Origin: JAZDFH01 sp043808035
Lineage (GTDB): Bacteria; Patescibacteriota; Minisyncoccia; UBA6257; Colwellbacteraceae
Assembly: GCA_043808035.1 (NCBI GenBank)
Contig: JAZDFH010000027.1
Coordinates: 1 to 17,810, forward strand
Reading direction: 5' to 3'
Length of the DNA stretch: 17,810 nucleotides
Part shown: positions 1 through 6,396 of the stretch, piece after piece
How positions within the stretch are numbered: position 1 is the first letter of the stretch
Layout: each line of letters begins with the position of its first letter
Made by a program: the position numbers and the translations under genes
Notes under the pieces: model-generated
The model's input: only the letters and a program-made list of their open reading frames with translations
The model's database searches: none
Told to the model about the DNA's origin: nothing

Positions 1-128
1 ATCACATCTTTGCTTCGTTCGTCGCTTTTGTTAAACTTGAGTATACAAGACTTCATGACGGCGTATCGTGGTATGAACAAAAGGCGGTTTATGCCAGAAT
101 GGGGACGAGATTTGCGTTGAGTGCGTAA
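1..128 (+). CDS. C-terminal fragment of an upstream gene, possibly a transposase
   Basis: A reading frame is open from the left edge (first full codon at base 3) and stops with TAA at 126-128. The 41 visible residues begin HIFASFVAFVKLEYTRL and end RMGTRFALSA. The pattern of His-Ile-Phe/Tyr-Ala-Ser followed by a hydrophobic run and Lys-Leu-Glu resembles, from memory, the last helix of some DDE-type transposases. That resemblance is an impression, not a search result. The composition (aromatics, balanced charges) looks like real protein. The body of the gene lies outside the window, so neither inverted repeats nor a DDE triad can be checked. murG starts only 20 bases downstream. Confidence 0.4.
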   Translation, partial: HIFASFVAFVKLEYTRLHDGVSWYEQKAVYARMGTRFALSA

Positions 129-135
129 GTCCTAA

Positions 136-141
136 TAAAAT
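136..141 (+). promoter_or_regulatory. Putative -10 box (TAAAAT) of murG
   Basis: TAAAAT lies 7 bases before the murG ATG. A weak -35 candidate, TTGCGT at 112-117, lies 18 bases upstream. A start about 7 bases after the box would give a transcript with essentially no leader. It matches the spacing seen before murC, rpmA and the small ORF at 4096. Confidence 0.35.
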
Positions 142-148
142 TAAAGAT

Positions 149-1309
149 ATGGGGAACAATGGAAAACAAAAAAATAAAATAAGGGTCTTGTTAACAGGTG
201 GTGGGAGTGGTGGACATGTATACCCACTTATTGCCGTTGCAATCGAAATACAGATGTTGGCTGCCAAATCAGGGGAGGGAATAGATGTTCGGTATGTGGG
301 TACTTCAGGAGTATATCGGACACTTTTTGAAAATAATGCGATTATAGTACATAACATTTTGGGAGCAAAATTACGCCGTTATTTCTCATTGGCGAATTTT
401 ATTGATATTCCTAAATTGATTATCAGTTTTGTACAAGCTTTATGGTACTTGTTTTTCTTTATGCCCGATGTTGTTTTTTCAAAAGGGGGACCTGGCGCAT
501 TATCTGTTGTTTTTGCTGCCAGGTGGTATCGTATACCTGTTGTTATTCATGAGTCCGATACGGTACCGGGTCTTACTAATAAAATTTCAGGAAAGTTTGC
601 GAATACGATAGCACTCTCGTTTGTTTCCGCACAATCGTATTTCGATGAGAAGAAGATTGTTGTGGTTGGCAACCCCGTTAGAACAGTTCTATTCAAGCAA
701 GAAGAGAATGATACCAAAGAACATATAAAAAAATTTTGGGGTTTTGATGCACACGTGCCACTTATTTTGGTTCTTGGTGGCTCTCAAGGAGCGACACGAA
801 TCAATTCCTTTATTATTGACGTACTAAGAGATTTGTTGCCATTTACACAGGTTTTGCATCAAACAGGAAAGGCGAATTATCAAACAGTTCTTAGTGAGAT
901 ATCCTTTCTACATGATTCGTTGGATACACATTTGCAAGATAGATATAAAGCAGTCGACTATTTTAATACCGATATACGGCTTGCGCTCATTTCCGCTGAT
1001 ATTGTGGTGAGTAGAGCCGGAGCAGGTAGTATTTTTGAATTGGCGGCATTTAGTAAGCCTTCGATTTTATTGCCTCTCCCTGAATCAGCAGGAGACCATC
1101 AGGTGAAGAATGCTTATGAATATGCGGAGACAGGAGCGGCGTTGGTTGTGGAAGAAAGTAATTTATTGCCAAACATGTTTATAAATCAAGTAAAAAGGAT
1201 TTTAGAAAGTTCGGAGACCATGAATGCTATGGGAAAAGCAGCATATCAATTCTATCGTCCCGACGCGGCTTTAAATTTAGCGAAAATCGTCTTACAATTA
1301 GGGGAATGA
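149..1309 (+). CDS. murG: UDP-N-acetylglucosamine--N-acetylmuramyl-(pentapeptide) pyrophosphoryl-undecaprenol GlcNAc transferase (MurG)
   Basis: MurG adds GlcNAc from UDP-GlcNAc to lipid I, making lipid II on the inner face of the cytoplasmic membrane in peptidoglycan synthesis. The 386-residue product has the two-Rossmann GT-B layout. The N-terminal glycine loop TGGGSGGHVYP carries Ser where many MurGs have Thr. The acceptor-side segment ESDTVPGLTNK corresponds to the usual HE..PG.AN. GNPVR precedes the second domain, which starts with LGGSQGA. The C-terminal donor site reads SRAGAGSIFEL and ends in GDHQVKNA, with the conserved Asp-His-Gln. Length is slightly above the roughly 355 residues of E. 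coli MurG. The ATG at 149 is used because the glycine loop begins about 15 residues later. No Shine-Dalgarno sequence is visible. The stop overlaps the gltX start as ATGA, implying coupled translation. Confidence 0.95.
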   Translation: MGNNGKQKNKIRVLLTGGGSGGHVYPLIAVAIEIQMLAAKSGEGIDVRYVGTSGVYRTLFENNAIIVHNILGAKLRRYFSLANFIDIPKLIISFVQALWYLFFFMPDVVFSKGGPGALSVVFAARWYRIPVVIHESDTVPGLTNKISGKFANTIALSFVSAQSYFDEKKIVVVGNPVRTVLFKQEENDTKEHIKKFWGFDAHVPLILVLGGSQGATRINSFIIDVLRDLLPFTQVLHQTGKANYQTVLSEISFLHDSLDTHLQDRYKAVDYFNTDIRLALISADIVVSRAGAGSIFELAAFSKPSILLPLPESAGDHQVKNAYEYAETGAALVVEESNLLPNMFINQVKRILESSETMNAMGKAAYQFYRPDAALNLAKIVLQLGE

Positions 1310-2775
1310 AGAAAATAAGAGTACGATTCGCACCATCTCCTACAGGCTCGATGCATATCGGTAATTTACGGACAGCTTTGTATGCATATTGTGTGGCGAA
1401 ACAAAATCAAGGAGATTTCATTGTGCGGATAGAGGATACCGACCAGTCACGGTTTATTGATGGTGCTGTTGATAAAGTTTTTGAAACACTGAAATGGGCA
1501 GGCTTAAACAACGACGAAGGCGTAATGATGAACGAAAACGGTGTAGTCTCGGAAAAGGGTGAATATAGTCCATATTTCCAATCAAAACGTCTTGATATAT
1601 ATAAACAATATGTCACTCTACTTTTAGAGAAAGGAGTTGCGTATCCTTGTTTCTGTTCAAAAGAAAGACTTGATAATATTCGTAAAGAACAACAGTTGGC
1701 TAAAAAGTCTCCGAAATATGACAAATGTTGTCTCGCTCTTTCAAAAGCAGAGGCAGAACAACGTATCGATACGGGAGAGGAACATGTCATTCGTTTAAAT
1801 ATTCCATCAGATAAGATTATCACGTTCACTGATGCGGTATATGGAAAAATATCGGTTCCTGGTCATTCGTTGGATGATCAGGTATTGATAAAATCTGATG
1901 GTTTTCCAACGTATCATTTTGCAGTTGTCGTCGATGATCATCTAATGGAGATATCGCATGTCATTCGAGGCGAGGATTGGATACCAAGCGCACCGAAACA
2001 TGTTCTTCTTTATGAATACTTTGGGTGGGAAATGCCAACATTTGTTCACTTGCCAAACATATTAGGGGATAACAAAAAGAAACTTTCGAAGCGACAAGGA
2101 GACGTCAGTGTGGAAGATTTTATCGACAAAGGCTATCTTCCCGAAGCTGTTATCAATTTTATTGCGTTTTTGGGATGGCATCCAAAGGAGGACAAAGACG
2201 TCATGTCTATTACCGAGATAATATCGGAATTCGACGTTTCGCGAATCCAAAAAGCCGGTGCGAAGTTTGACAGAGAAAAATTAGATTGGCTTAACGGATA
2301 TTATATCAAGCAACTTTCGATAGCTGATTTTATGACGCATGCACATGCTTTTTTACCGAACGATTGGAAACTGAATGAAGCGATGATTTTGTCGGTACAA
2401 CCGAGAATAAAAACGTTTTCGGAATTGAAAGAATTGGTTTCTTTTTATTTTGACATACCTGATTATGATGTGTCACTTTTGCAATGGAAAGATATGAACA
2501 TCATTACCGTTCGAGAAAATCTTATTGAGATGCACTCGTTTATTGACAATCTCCCTGAAGAAGCATTATTTACCACTGATGAGTTGTTAAAAATCGTTCT
2601 AGGGTATCTTGATGCCAGTGGAAAAAATAGGGGAGAAGTGTTATGGCCGCTTCGTGTAGCACTTTCCGGTCAAAAACAATCACCGTCTCCATTTGAAATT
2701 ATGGCTGCTATTGGCAAGGAAAAATCGCTTGAACGTATTGATAGTGCAATGAAAAAGGTTGAAGAATGTAAGTAG
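1306..2775 (+). CDS. gltX: Glutamyl-tRNA synthetase (GluRS)
   Basis: A class I aminoacyl-tRNA synthetase that charges tRNA-Glu. In species lacking GlnRS it also mischarges tRNA-Gln for GatCAB to correct; the window cannot settle which applies. The 489-residue product starts with FAPSPTGSMHIGNLRTA, with the HIGH-type motif at residues 17-20 (HIGN). The KMSKS-type loop reads KKLSKR at 258-263. A likely zinc site is C115-F-C117 with C141/C142 about 24 residues later, matching the spacing of the Cys cluster in E. coli GluRS. The C-terminal half (from about 320) fits the helical anticodon-binding domain. Length is normal for the family. The gene overlaps murG by four bases and is probably in the same transcript, an unusual pairing of wall synthesis and translation. 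Confidence 0.95.
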   Translation: MKKIRVRFAPSPTGSMHIGNLRTALYAYCVAKQNQGDFIVRIEDTDQSRFIDGAVDKVFETLKWAGLNNDEGVMMNENGVVSEKGEYSPYFQSKRLDIYKQYVTLLLEKGVAYPCFCSKERLDNIRKEQQLAKKSPKYDKCCLALSKAEAEQRIDTGEEHVIRLNIPSDKIITFTDAVYGKISVPGHSLDDQVLIKSDGFPTYHFAVVVDDHLMEISHVIRGEDWIPSAPKHVLLYEYFGWEMPTFVHLPNILGDNKKKLSKRQGDVSVEDFIDKGYLPEAVINFIAFLGWHPKEDKDVMSITEIISEFDVSRIQKAGAKFDREKLDWLNGYYIKQLSIADFMTHAHAFLPNDWKLNEAMILSVQPRIKTFSELKELVSFYFDIPDYDVSLLQWKDMNIITVRENLIEMHSFIDNLPEEALFTTDELLKIVLGYLDASGKNRGEVLWPLRVALSGQKQSPSPFEIMAAIGKEKSLERIDSAMKKVEECK

Positions 2776-2779
2776 CATA

Positions 2780-4081
2780 ATGAAGCGTAGAAGATACATA
2801 CGTGTTCTTATTATAATAGCTTTTTTGTTTTTTGGAGTTGAATTATTTTCGTCAAAAATAGTTTTTGCCGTACCTCCCGTGAATATCCCCGAACTTAGTA
2901 GTCAAATCAATGAGAAGTCGAAAGAGCTTGAAAGCATTAATCAAAAAATTCAACAAACAGAGAGTATCGTCAGTTCATTAACCAATCAAAAAAGAACCTT
3001 AAAAAACGATATTAACAAACTTGACTATACAGTCAATCAACTTGATCTCAATATCGAATCAAATAAAATAACCATTGAAAAGTTAAATCTCGAAATAGAG
3101 CTTCTCCAAAACCAAAAGCTATCAATTGAAAACAGTACGGAAAATAAAAGGCAGGCTTTGGCTGATGTTTTAACAACGATGCAGCAAAATGATAGTAAAG
3201 GGATTATTTATGTTTTGTTAAAGAATATGAGTTTGGCGGATAGTGTGTCTGAAATGCAAAATTTGTTTGATTTAGAGGACAAACTTTCGCTACGCGTCAC
3301 GGAATTGAAAAATTTACACACGGAACTAATCAACAATATTGACGTGACTGAAGAGAAAAAAGGAGATATAGAAGATGAGAAAAATGACCTCACGTATCGT
3401 AAAGATATTGTTGATGAACAAAAAAAAGAAAAAAGCAGTATTTTGAGCGAAACAAAAAATAAAGAAACATTATATCAACAAGAGCTTGATACATTACAAG
3501 AAAAGCAACAAGAGATTGAACAAATTATTGCAGATATTGAAGACAAATTGCGAGCGACGTTTGATCCAAGCGCATTACCGACTGAACGTCCTGGAGTTAT
3601 TGAATATCCAGTCTCGAAACCGCGGATTAGCCAATGTTATGGTGCAACGGCGTTTGCACGGACAGCATACAAATCGGGGATTCATTCAGGAGTCGATTTT
3701 GCCGCACCAATAGGAACACGTGTGTATGCGGTTGATGATGGTATTGTGCGACGTGTTGATAATAATGATTTGAGCAGTTTGCGTAAGTATCAATTCGGTA
3801 AATACATACTTATAGATCACCCGAACAATTTAACAACATTATATGCTCATTTATCTCAATATATTGTATCACCCGGAGAACAGGTAAAACGTGGACAGTT
3901 GATAGGGTACGTTGGGAACACAGGCTATTCTACAGGAGCACACTTACATTTTGGTCTTTATTCAACTGTGACTATACAGTTAAAATCTATCCCACCGGCG
4001 CAAGGACTTGTGCCTCTTGGTGTACATATTAATCCGATTCCGTACCTTCCATCAACCGTAGAACGTAACAAATGTTTATAG
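2780..4081 (+). CDS. Secreted coiled-coil M23 (LytM/EnvC-type) peptidase
   Basis: Predicted to cleave, or activate cleavage of, peptidoglycan peptides outside the cytoplasmic membrane. The product (433 residues from the ATG at 2780) has a signal peptide: basic MKRRR, a hydrophobic core and a likely cut after VFA near residue 30. Long Gln/Glu/Lys/Leu-rich heptads follow at about 35-260, as in EnvC and PcsB. The C-terminal LytM domain keeps all zinc and catalytic positions: H302 and D306 in HSGVD, H357 in YAH, and H388/H390 in GAHLHFG, so it looks active rather than degenerate. A TTG at 2759 would add 7 residues inside gltX. ATG 2780 is preferred because it gives a standard signal peptide and sits just after the gltX stop. 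It probably shares the murG-gltX transcript. Confidence 0.9.
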   Translation: MKRRRYIRVLIIIAFLFFGVELFSSKIVFAVPPVNIPELSSQINEKSKELESINQKIQQTESIVSSLTNQKRTLKNDINKLDYTVNQLDLNIESNKITIEKLNLEIELLQNQKLSIENSTENKRQALADVLTTMQQNDSKGIIYVLLKNMSLADSVSEMQNLFDLEDKLSLRVTELKNLHTELINNIDVTEEKKGDIEDEKNDLTYRKDIVDEQKKEKSSILSETKNKETLYQQELDTLQEKQQEIEQIIADIEDKLRATFDPSALPTERPGVIEYPVSKPRISQCYGATAFARTAYKSGIHSGVDFAAPIGTRVYAVDDGIVRRVDNNDLSSLRKYQFGKYILIDHPNNLTTLYAHLSQYIVSPGEQVKRGQLIGYVGNTGYSTGAHLHFGLYSTVTIQLKSIPPAQGLVPLGVHINPIPYLPSTVERNKCL

Positions 4082-4087
4082 TATAAT
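4082..4087 (+). promoter_or_regulatory. TATAAT -10 box immediately before the small ORF at 4096
   Basis: A perfect TATAAT ends 8 bases before an ATG, just after the M23 peptidase stop. No convincing -35 element is seen. Transcription from here would start within a base or two of the ATG. Confidence 0.45.
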
Positions 4088-4095
4088 AAAAATAT

Positions 4096-4242
4096 ATGAA
4101 GGAGATAGTTTTAACATTGTGGCAGGAGATGAAAGAGGTCGCTTTTCTTTTGATTCCTTTTATTAAAGGCATGTTTCGGCTTGCCGCTAATATTTTAGAT
4201 TTTATCGCTTTTTTGATTCGCAAAATAATGGGAATGTTTTAA
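4096..4242 (+). CDS. Small hydrophobic/amphipathic protein (48 residues), hypothetical
   Basis: This short frame starts MKEIVLTLWQEMKEVAFLL and ends with IMGMF and TAA. It is dominated by Leu, Ile, Phe and Ala with scattered Lys/Arg, consistent with an amphipathic or single membrane-spanning helix. It directly follows the M23 peptidase (14 bases after its stop) and sits 8 bases behind a perfect TATAAT, so it may be translated from a leaderless transcript. An AAGGAG lies just inside the frame, but no start codon is placed well for it. Possible roles include a small membrane-associated protein or a toxin-like peptide; nothing in the sequence decides. It could also be a chance frame, as the region is A+T-rich. 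Confidence 0.5.
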   Translation: MKEIVLTLWQEMKEVAFLLIPFIKGMFRLAANILDFIAFLIRKIMGMF

Positions 4243-4312
4243 AATGTTTTGCGACAGAAAATATATTTTCTCCGTGCACAGAGAAGAGACTGGTTTTTGA
4301 TATTTTTGTCTA

Positions 4313-4342
4313 TTGACGATATGCAAATATTTTTAATAGAAA
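4313..4342 (+). promoter_or_regulatory. Putative promoter for an intergenic RNA
   Basis: TTGACG (4313-4318) and TAGAAA (4337-4342) are separated by 18 bases. No ORF follows within 200 bases, so a transcript from about 4349 would be non-coding. Confidence 0.3.
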
Positions 4343-4361
4343 TACAAATTTCGCTCGAATT

Positions 4362-4392
4362 TTTAAAGTCTCTTTACGAAAGAGACTTTAAA
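4362..4392. repeat. 14-bp perfect inverted repeat, 3-base loop
   Basis: Arms 4362-4375 and 4379-4392 (core AAAGTCTCTTT/AAAGAGACTTT) pair perfectly around ACG. No clear T-run follows on either strand, so terminator function is uncertain. Confidence 0.6.
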
Positions 4393-4399
4393 ATAAATA

Positions 4400-4422
4400 A
4401 CCGCGCAGCAAGCTGACGCGGT
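4400..4422. repeat. GC-rich hairpin with one bulged A
   Basis: ACCGCGCAG and CTG-A-CGCGGT pair around the loop CAAG. It stands out in A+T-rich surroundings. On the minus strand it is followed by TATTTATTTT, so it could end transcripts of the MutS-like gene, or be a REP-like palindrome. Confidence 0.5.
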
Positions 4423-4491
4423 ATTCCTCGGTGAATAAAAAGGTTAACTATGCTAGAGTTATGAAAGGTGAGTAGATTGAAATGATTTACT

Positions 4492-4525
4492 TATCTGTCG
4501 CACAATATATCTTTTGCGACAGATA
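4492..4525. repeat. 11-bp inverted repeat TATCTGTCGCA
   Basis: TATCTGTCGCA (4492-4502) and TGCGACAGATA (4515-4525) form a stem with a 12-base loop. Part of the right arm is repeated at 4247-4258. Confidence 0.6.
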
Positions 4526-4534
4526 GAAATATAA

Positions 4535-4565
4535 AAATAGGGCTACTGTTAAAATAGCCCTATTT
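4535..4565 (-). terminator. Hairpin terminator of the MutS-like gene
   Basis: AAATAGGGCTA and TAGCCCTATTT form an 11-bp stem with a 9-base loop. It begins 16 bases past the MutS-like stop and is followed on the minus strand by TTTATATTT. It may also act on the plus strand. Confidence 0.65.
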
Positions 4566-4581
4566 CCTACCATTTTAGGAT

Positions 4582-6255
4582 TTAAGCATGAACACTCTCT
4601 TTTTTCTCTTTCATTCTTCGCAATATTGCTTCCTCTGTCAGCCCGTATTCATCAGCTACTTGCAACCCATAACTTTTTTCTCTTCCCGAAATAACTTTAT
4701 ACGTAAACTTTTTTTCTACAATTTCTGTTCGTAGATTTTTTACCTCATTTATCTCTTCCGCTTTTTGTGCCGCGTCATGCAGATGCGTCGTTATATAAGT
4801 TACAGCTCCCAGTTCGGCAAACCCTTTAATTAATCGAAGGGTCATTGCCTCGGCGTCTTCAAAAGAACTTCCACGGATTGGTTCATCGATGAGAATTAAA
4901 CTGTTTGGCGTAACATAGTCAATTAATCGGTCGATTCGGTTCAATTCTTGCACAAACATACCTTCGCCCTGCGCAATATCACCTTTTGCGATACAGTGCG
5001 TTGCAATACGGTCACATTCTTTCATTTTTGCTTTTTTTGCGCAAATCGGTAATCCGTTCTGTGCAAGTATATGGGCGATTCCGATAGATTTAATATAAAC
5101 ACTTTTACCTGAGTTGTTTGGCCCTGTAATGATAATAACTTTTTTATTATCATTGATTTGTGCCATGTTTGATACCAATTTTCTTGATGAACATTGCATC
5201 AAAAGACATGGATTGTACAACTCATGAAACGAGATATCATCGGCCTTCTCATACATTATTGGAAAGACGATCGGTAGATTATATGATCGTATAGTGTCTA
5301 TATATCGTAGACTATTCAAAAAAAATTCAAATTCATGTTGTCGTCTTAACAAACTCATTATATTACTCATCTGTTCTCCGACAAGGAGTTCAAGAGATTT
5401 TAATAAGATACGTTCTTCTTTTTGGGGGGTATCAAGCCAATGTGCTTTCTTGTCTTTTCTATGGTAGTACCAACCAACCATTTTTGTTATGCTTTTATTT
5501 CTGGATTTGTATGATACTCCAACAACATTATTGATTTTATTGAAGAAGTTATATCGTATCGTTAACTCTGCTGTTCCGAATTCTTCCAAGTCTGTAATGA
5601 TTGCTTTACACCATGCGTATTTTTCCGTTTCATTAATATGTAGAGCCGTTTCACGAAATTTTGCAGCGATATCACTCGTCTCATTTTCTTCTATTGCCAT
5701 GCCTGCTTCAACGACTGCAATAAATTTTTGCAGTACATCAAGCTCAATGGCAATCGATTCTCTCACTTTACTTTGAGAAAAATCAATACAGTCTCTGCGC
5801 CATTGGAAAGGCCAATATTCATCATTAGCTGTTGTGTATTCAGTAAGAATGCGTTGTGCGGTTTCTGCTTCGTTTATCGCCGTCAGGTTGTTCTCTCTTA
5901 CTCCTAAAGCAAGTGCAAGTTGATATCCTTTGACTACAACGTTTTCGAGCGATTTTTCAAGGCTTTTATTACACATCAGTTTTTTGACAAAGTCTTGCCG
6001 TCTTGTTAATTCTTCTCCGTGCTTCAAGGTTGCAAATTCTTTCTTTGAGTGGTATTTAACCACCTCGCTGGCAAGTCTTGCATGATTTTCATAGAAGGTG
6101 TCCAATTCAGGAAATCGTCGAAGTGAACCGGATACAAAAGGTAGAAAAAAGAAAGAGATGAACTCATTCAAGTCCAGATCATCAATGACCTGTTGAGAGA
6201 GTTCAGAAAAATGTTTTTTGATCATACTTTTTTTATTTTTTAAAAGAGCTGTCAC
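4582..6255 (-). CDS. MutS-family ATPase lacking the mismatch-binding N-terminus
   Basis: The C-terminal half is a MutS-type ABC ATPase: Walker A ITGPNNSGKS at 376-385, Walker B LILIDEP with D457/E458, and a His-switch region TTHLHD near residue 490. It closes with YGLQVADEYGLTEEAI, matching the end of MutS ATPase domains. Residues 1-350 are mostly helical and fit the core/lever domains. The mismatch-reading domain I with its Phe-x-Glu motif is absent, and 557 residues is well short of the roughly 850 of MutS. Walker A has NNSGKS rather than NMGGKS, and Walker B continues DEPIRGSS rather than DEIGRGTS. It is therefore a divergent MutS homologue, perhaps acting on DNA structures other than mismatches. 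No MutS2 Smr domain is seen. The start is GTG at 6255; ATG at 6225 is an alternative. Confidence 0.85.
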   Translation of the reverse strand: MTALLKNKKSMIKKHFSELSQQVIDDLDLNEFISFFFLPFVSGSLRRFPELDTFYENHARLASEVVKYHSKKEFATLKHGEELTRRQDFVKKLMCNKSLEKSLENVVVKGYQLALALGVRENNLTAINEAETAQRILTEYTTANDEYWPFQWRRDCIDFSQSKVRESIAIELDVLQKFIAVVEAGMAIEENETSDIAAKFRETALHINETEKYAWCKAIITDLEEFGTAELTIRYNFFNKINNVVGVSYKSRNKSITKMVGWYYHRKDKKAHWLDTPQKEERILLKSLELLVGEQMSNIMSLLRRQHEFEFFLNSLRYIDTIRSYNLPIVFPIMYEKADDISFHELYNPCLLMQCSSRKLVSNMAQINDNKKVIIITGPNNSGKSVYIKSIGIAHILAQNGLPICAKKAKMKECDRIATHCIAKGDIAQGEGMFVQELNRIDRLIDYVTPNSLILIDEPIRGSSFEDAEAMTLRLIKGFAELGAVTYITTHLHDAAQKAEEINEVKNLRTEIVEKKFTYKVISGREKSYGLQVADEYGLTEEAILRRMKEKKESVHA

Positions 6256-6261
6256 GGTATT

Positions 6262-6307
6262 ACCGAGAAGCTCTCTAAAAAAATTAATTAATTATAAGCT
6301 TCTCGGT
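6262..6307 (-). promoter_or_regulatory. Inverted repeat in the leader of the MutS-like gene
   Basis: ACCGAGAAGCT (6262-6272) and AGCTTCTCGGT (6297-6307) pair perfectly over 11 bp with a 24-base A+T loop. The stem ends 6 bases before the GTG start and lies downstream of the predicted minus-strand promoter, so it would be transcribed. It could be an RNA hairpin controlling translation or a DNA operator. Confidence 0.5.
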
Positions 6308-6325
6308 TAGGACCAAGATTTTGTC

Positions 6326-6354
6326 ATAATGTAATATTTTGACGGGTTTGTCAA
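6326..6354 (-). promoter_or_regulatory. Putative promoter of the MutS-like gene
   Basis: On the minus strand, a perfect TTGACA (6354-6349) is followed after 17 bases by CATTAT (6331-6326). The start would be near 6319, giving a leader of about 65 bases that contains the 11-bp hairpin. Confidence 0.45.
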
Positions 6355-6382
6355 TCGATTTTGTTTCTTGAATAAAACAGTA

Positions 6383-6388
6383 TATTAT
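6383..6388 (+). promoter_or_regulatory. TATTAT -10 box of murC
   Basis: TATTAT ends 8 bases before the murC ATG. A weak -35, TTGTTT at 6361-6366, lies 16 bases upstream. The predicted transcript would be nearly leaderless, and no ribosome binding site is present. Confidence 0.45.
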
Positions 6389-6396
6389 CTATCAAT

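Larger units (their letters stand above)
4349..4566 (+). ncRNA. Candidate small RNA, unclassified
   Basis: If the promoter-like pair just upstream works, a transcript of about 215 bases would fold into a series of hairpins and end at the 11-bp stem 4535-4565. It lacks the T-loop and tag frame of tmRNA, the conserved apical loop of SRP RNA and the conserved cores of RNase P RNA, as far as can be judged by eye. The family is not recognised. The alternative is that these hairpins are simply terminators and palindromic repeats between convergent genes. Confidence 0.25.
4243..4581. other. Structured intergenic region of about 340 bases, no protein gene
   Basis: No protein-like frame is visible on either strand. 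The region holds a 14-bp inverted repeat (4362-4375/4379-4392), a GC-rich hairpin (4400-4422), an 11-bp hairpin (4492-4502/4515-4525) and a terminator-like hairpin (4535-4565). A 12-base direct repeat TTTTGCGACAGA occurs at 4247-4258 and 4512-4523. A TTGACG-18-TAGAAA promoter-like pair at 4313-4342 could drive a plus-strand RNA through these hairpins. Confidence 0.6.

Noticed and set aside
2759..2779. TTG start of the M23 peptidase inside gltX
   Set aside because: It adds MKNVSSI before a standard basic signal peptide start at ATG 2780, which sits just after the gltX stop.
4243..4581. tmRNA, SRP RNA or RNase P RNA in the structured intergenic region
   Set aside because: No TTCGAATC-type T loop with acceptor stem or tag frame, no SRP apical loop sequence and no RNase P conserved core was found by eye.
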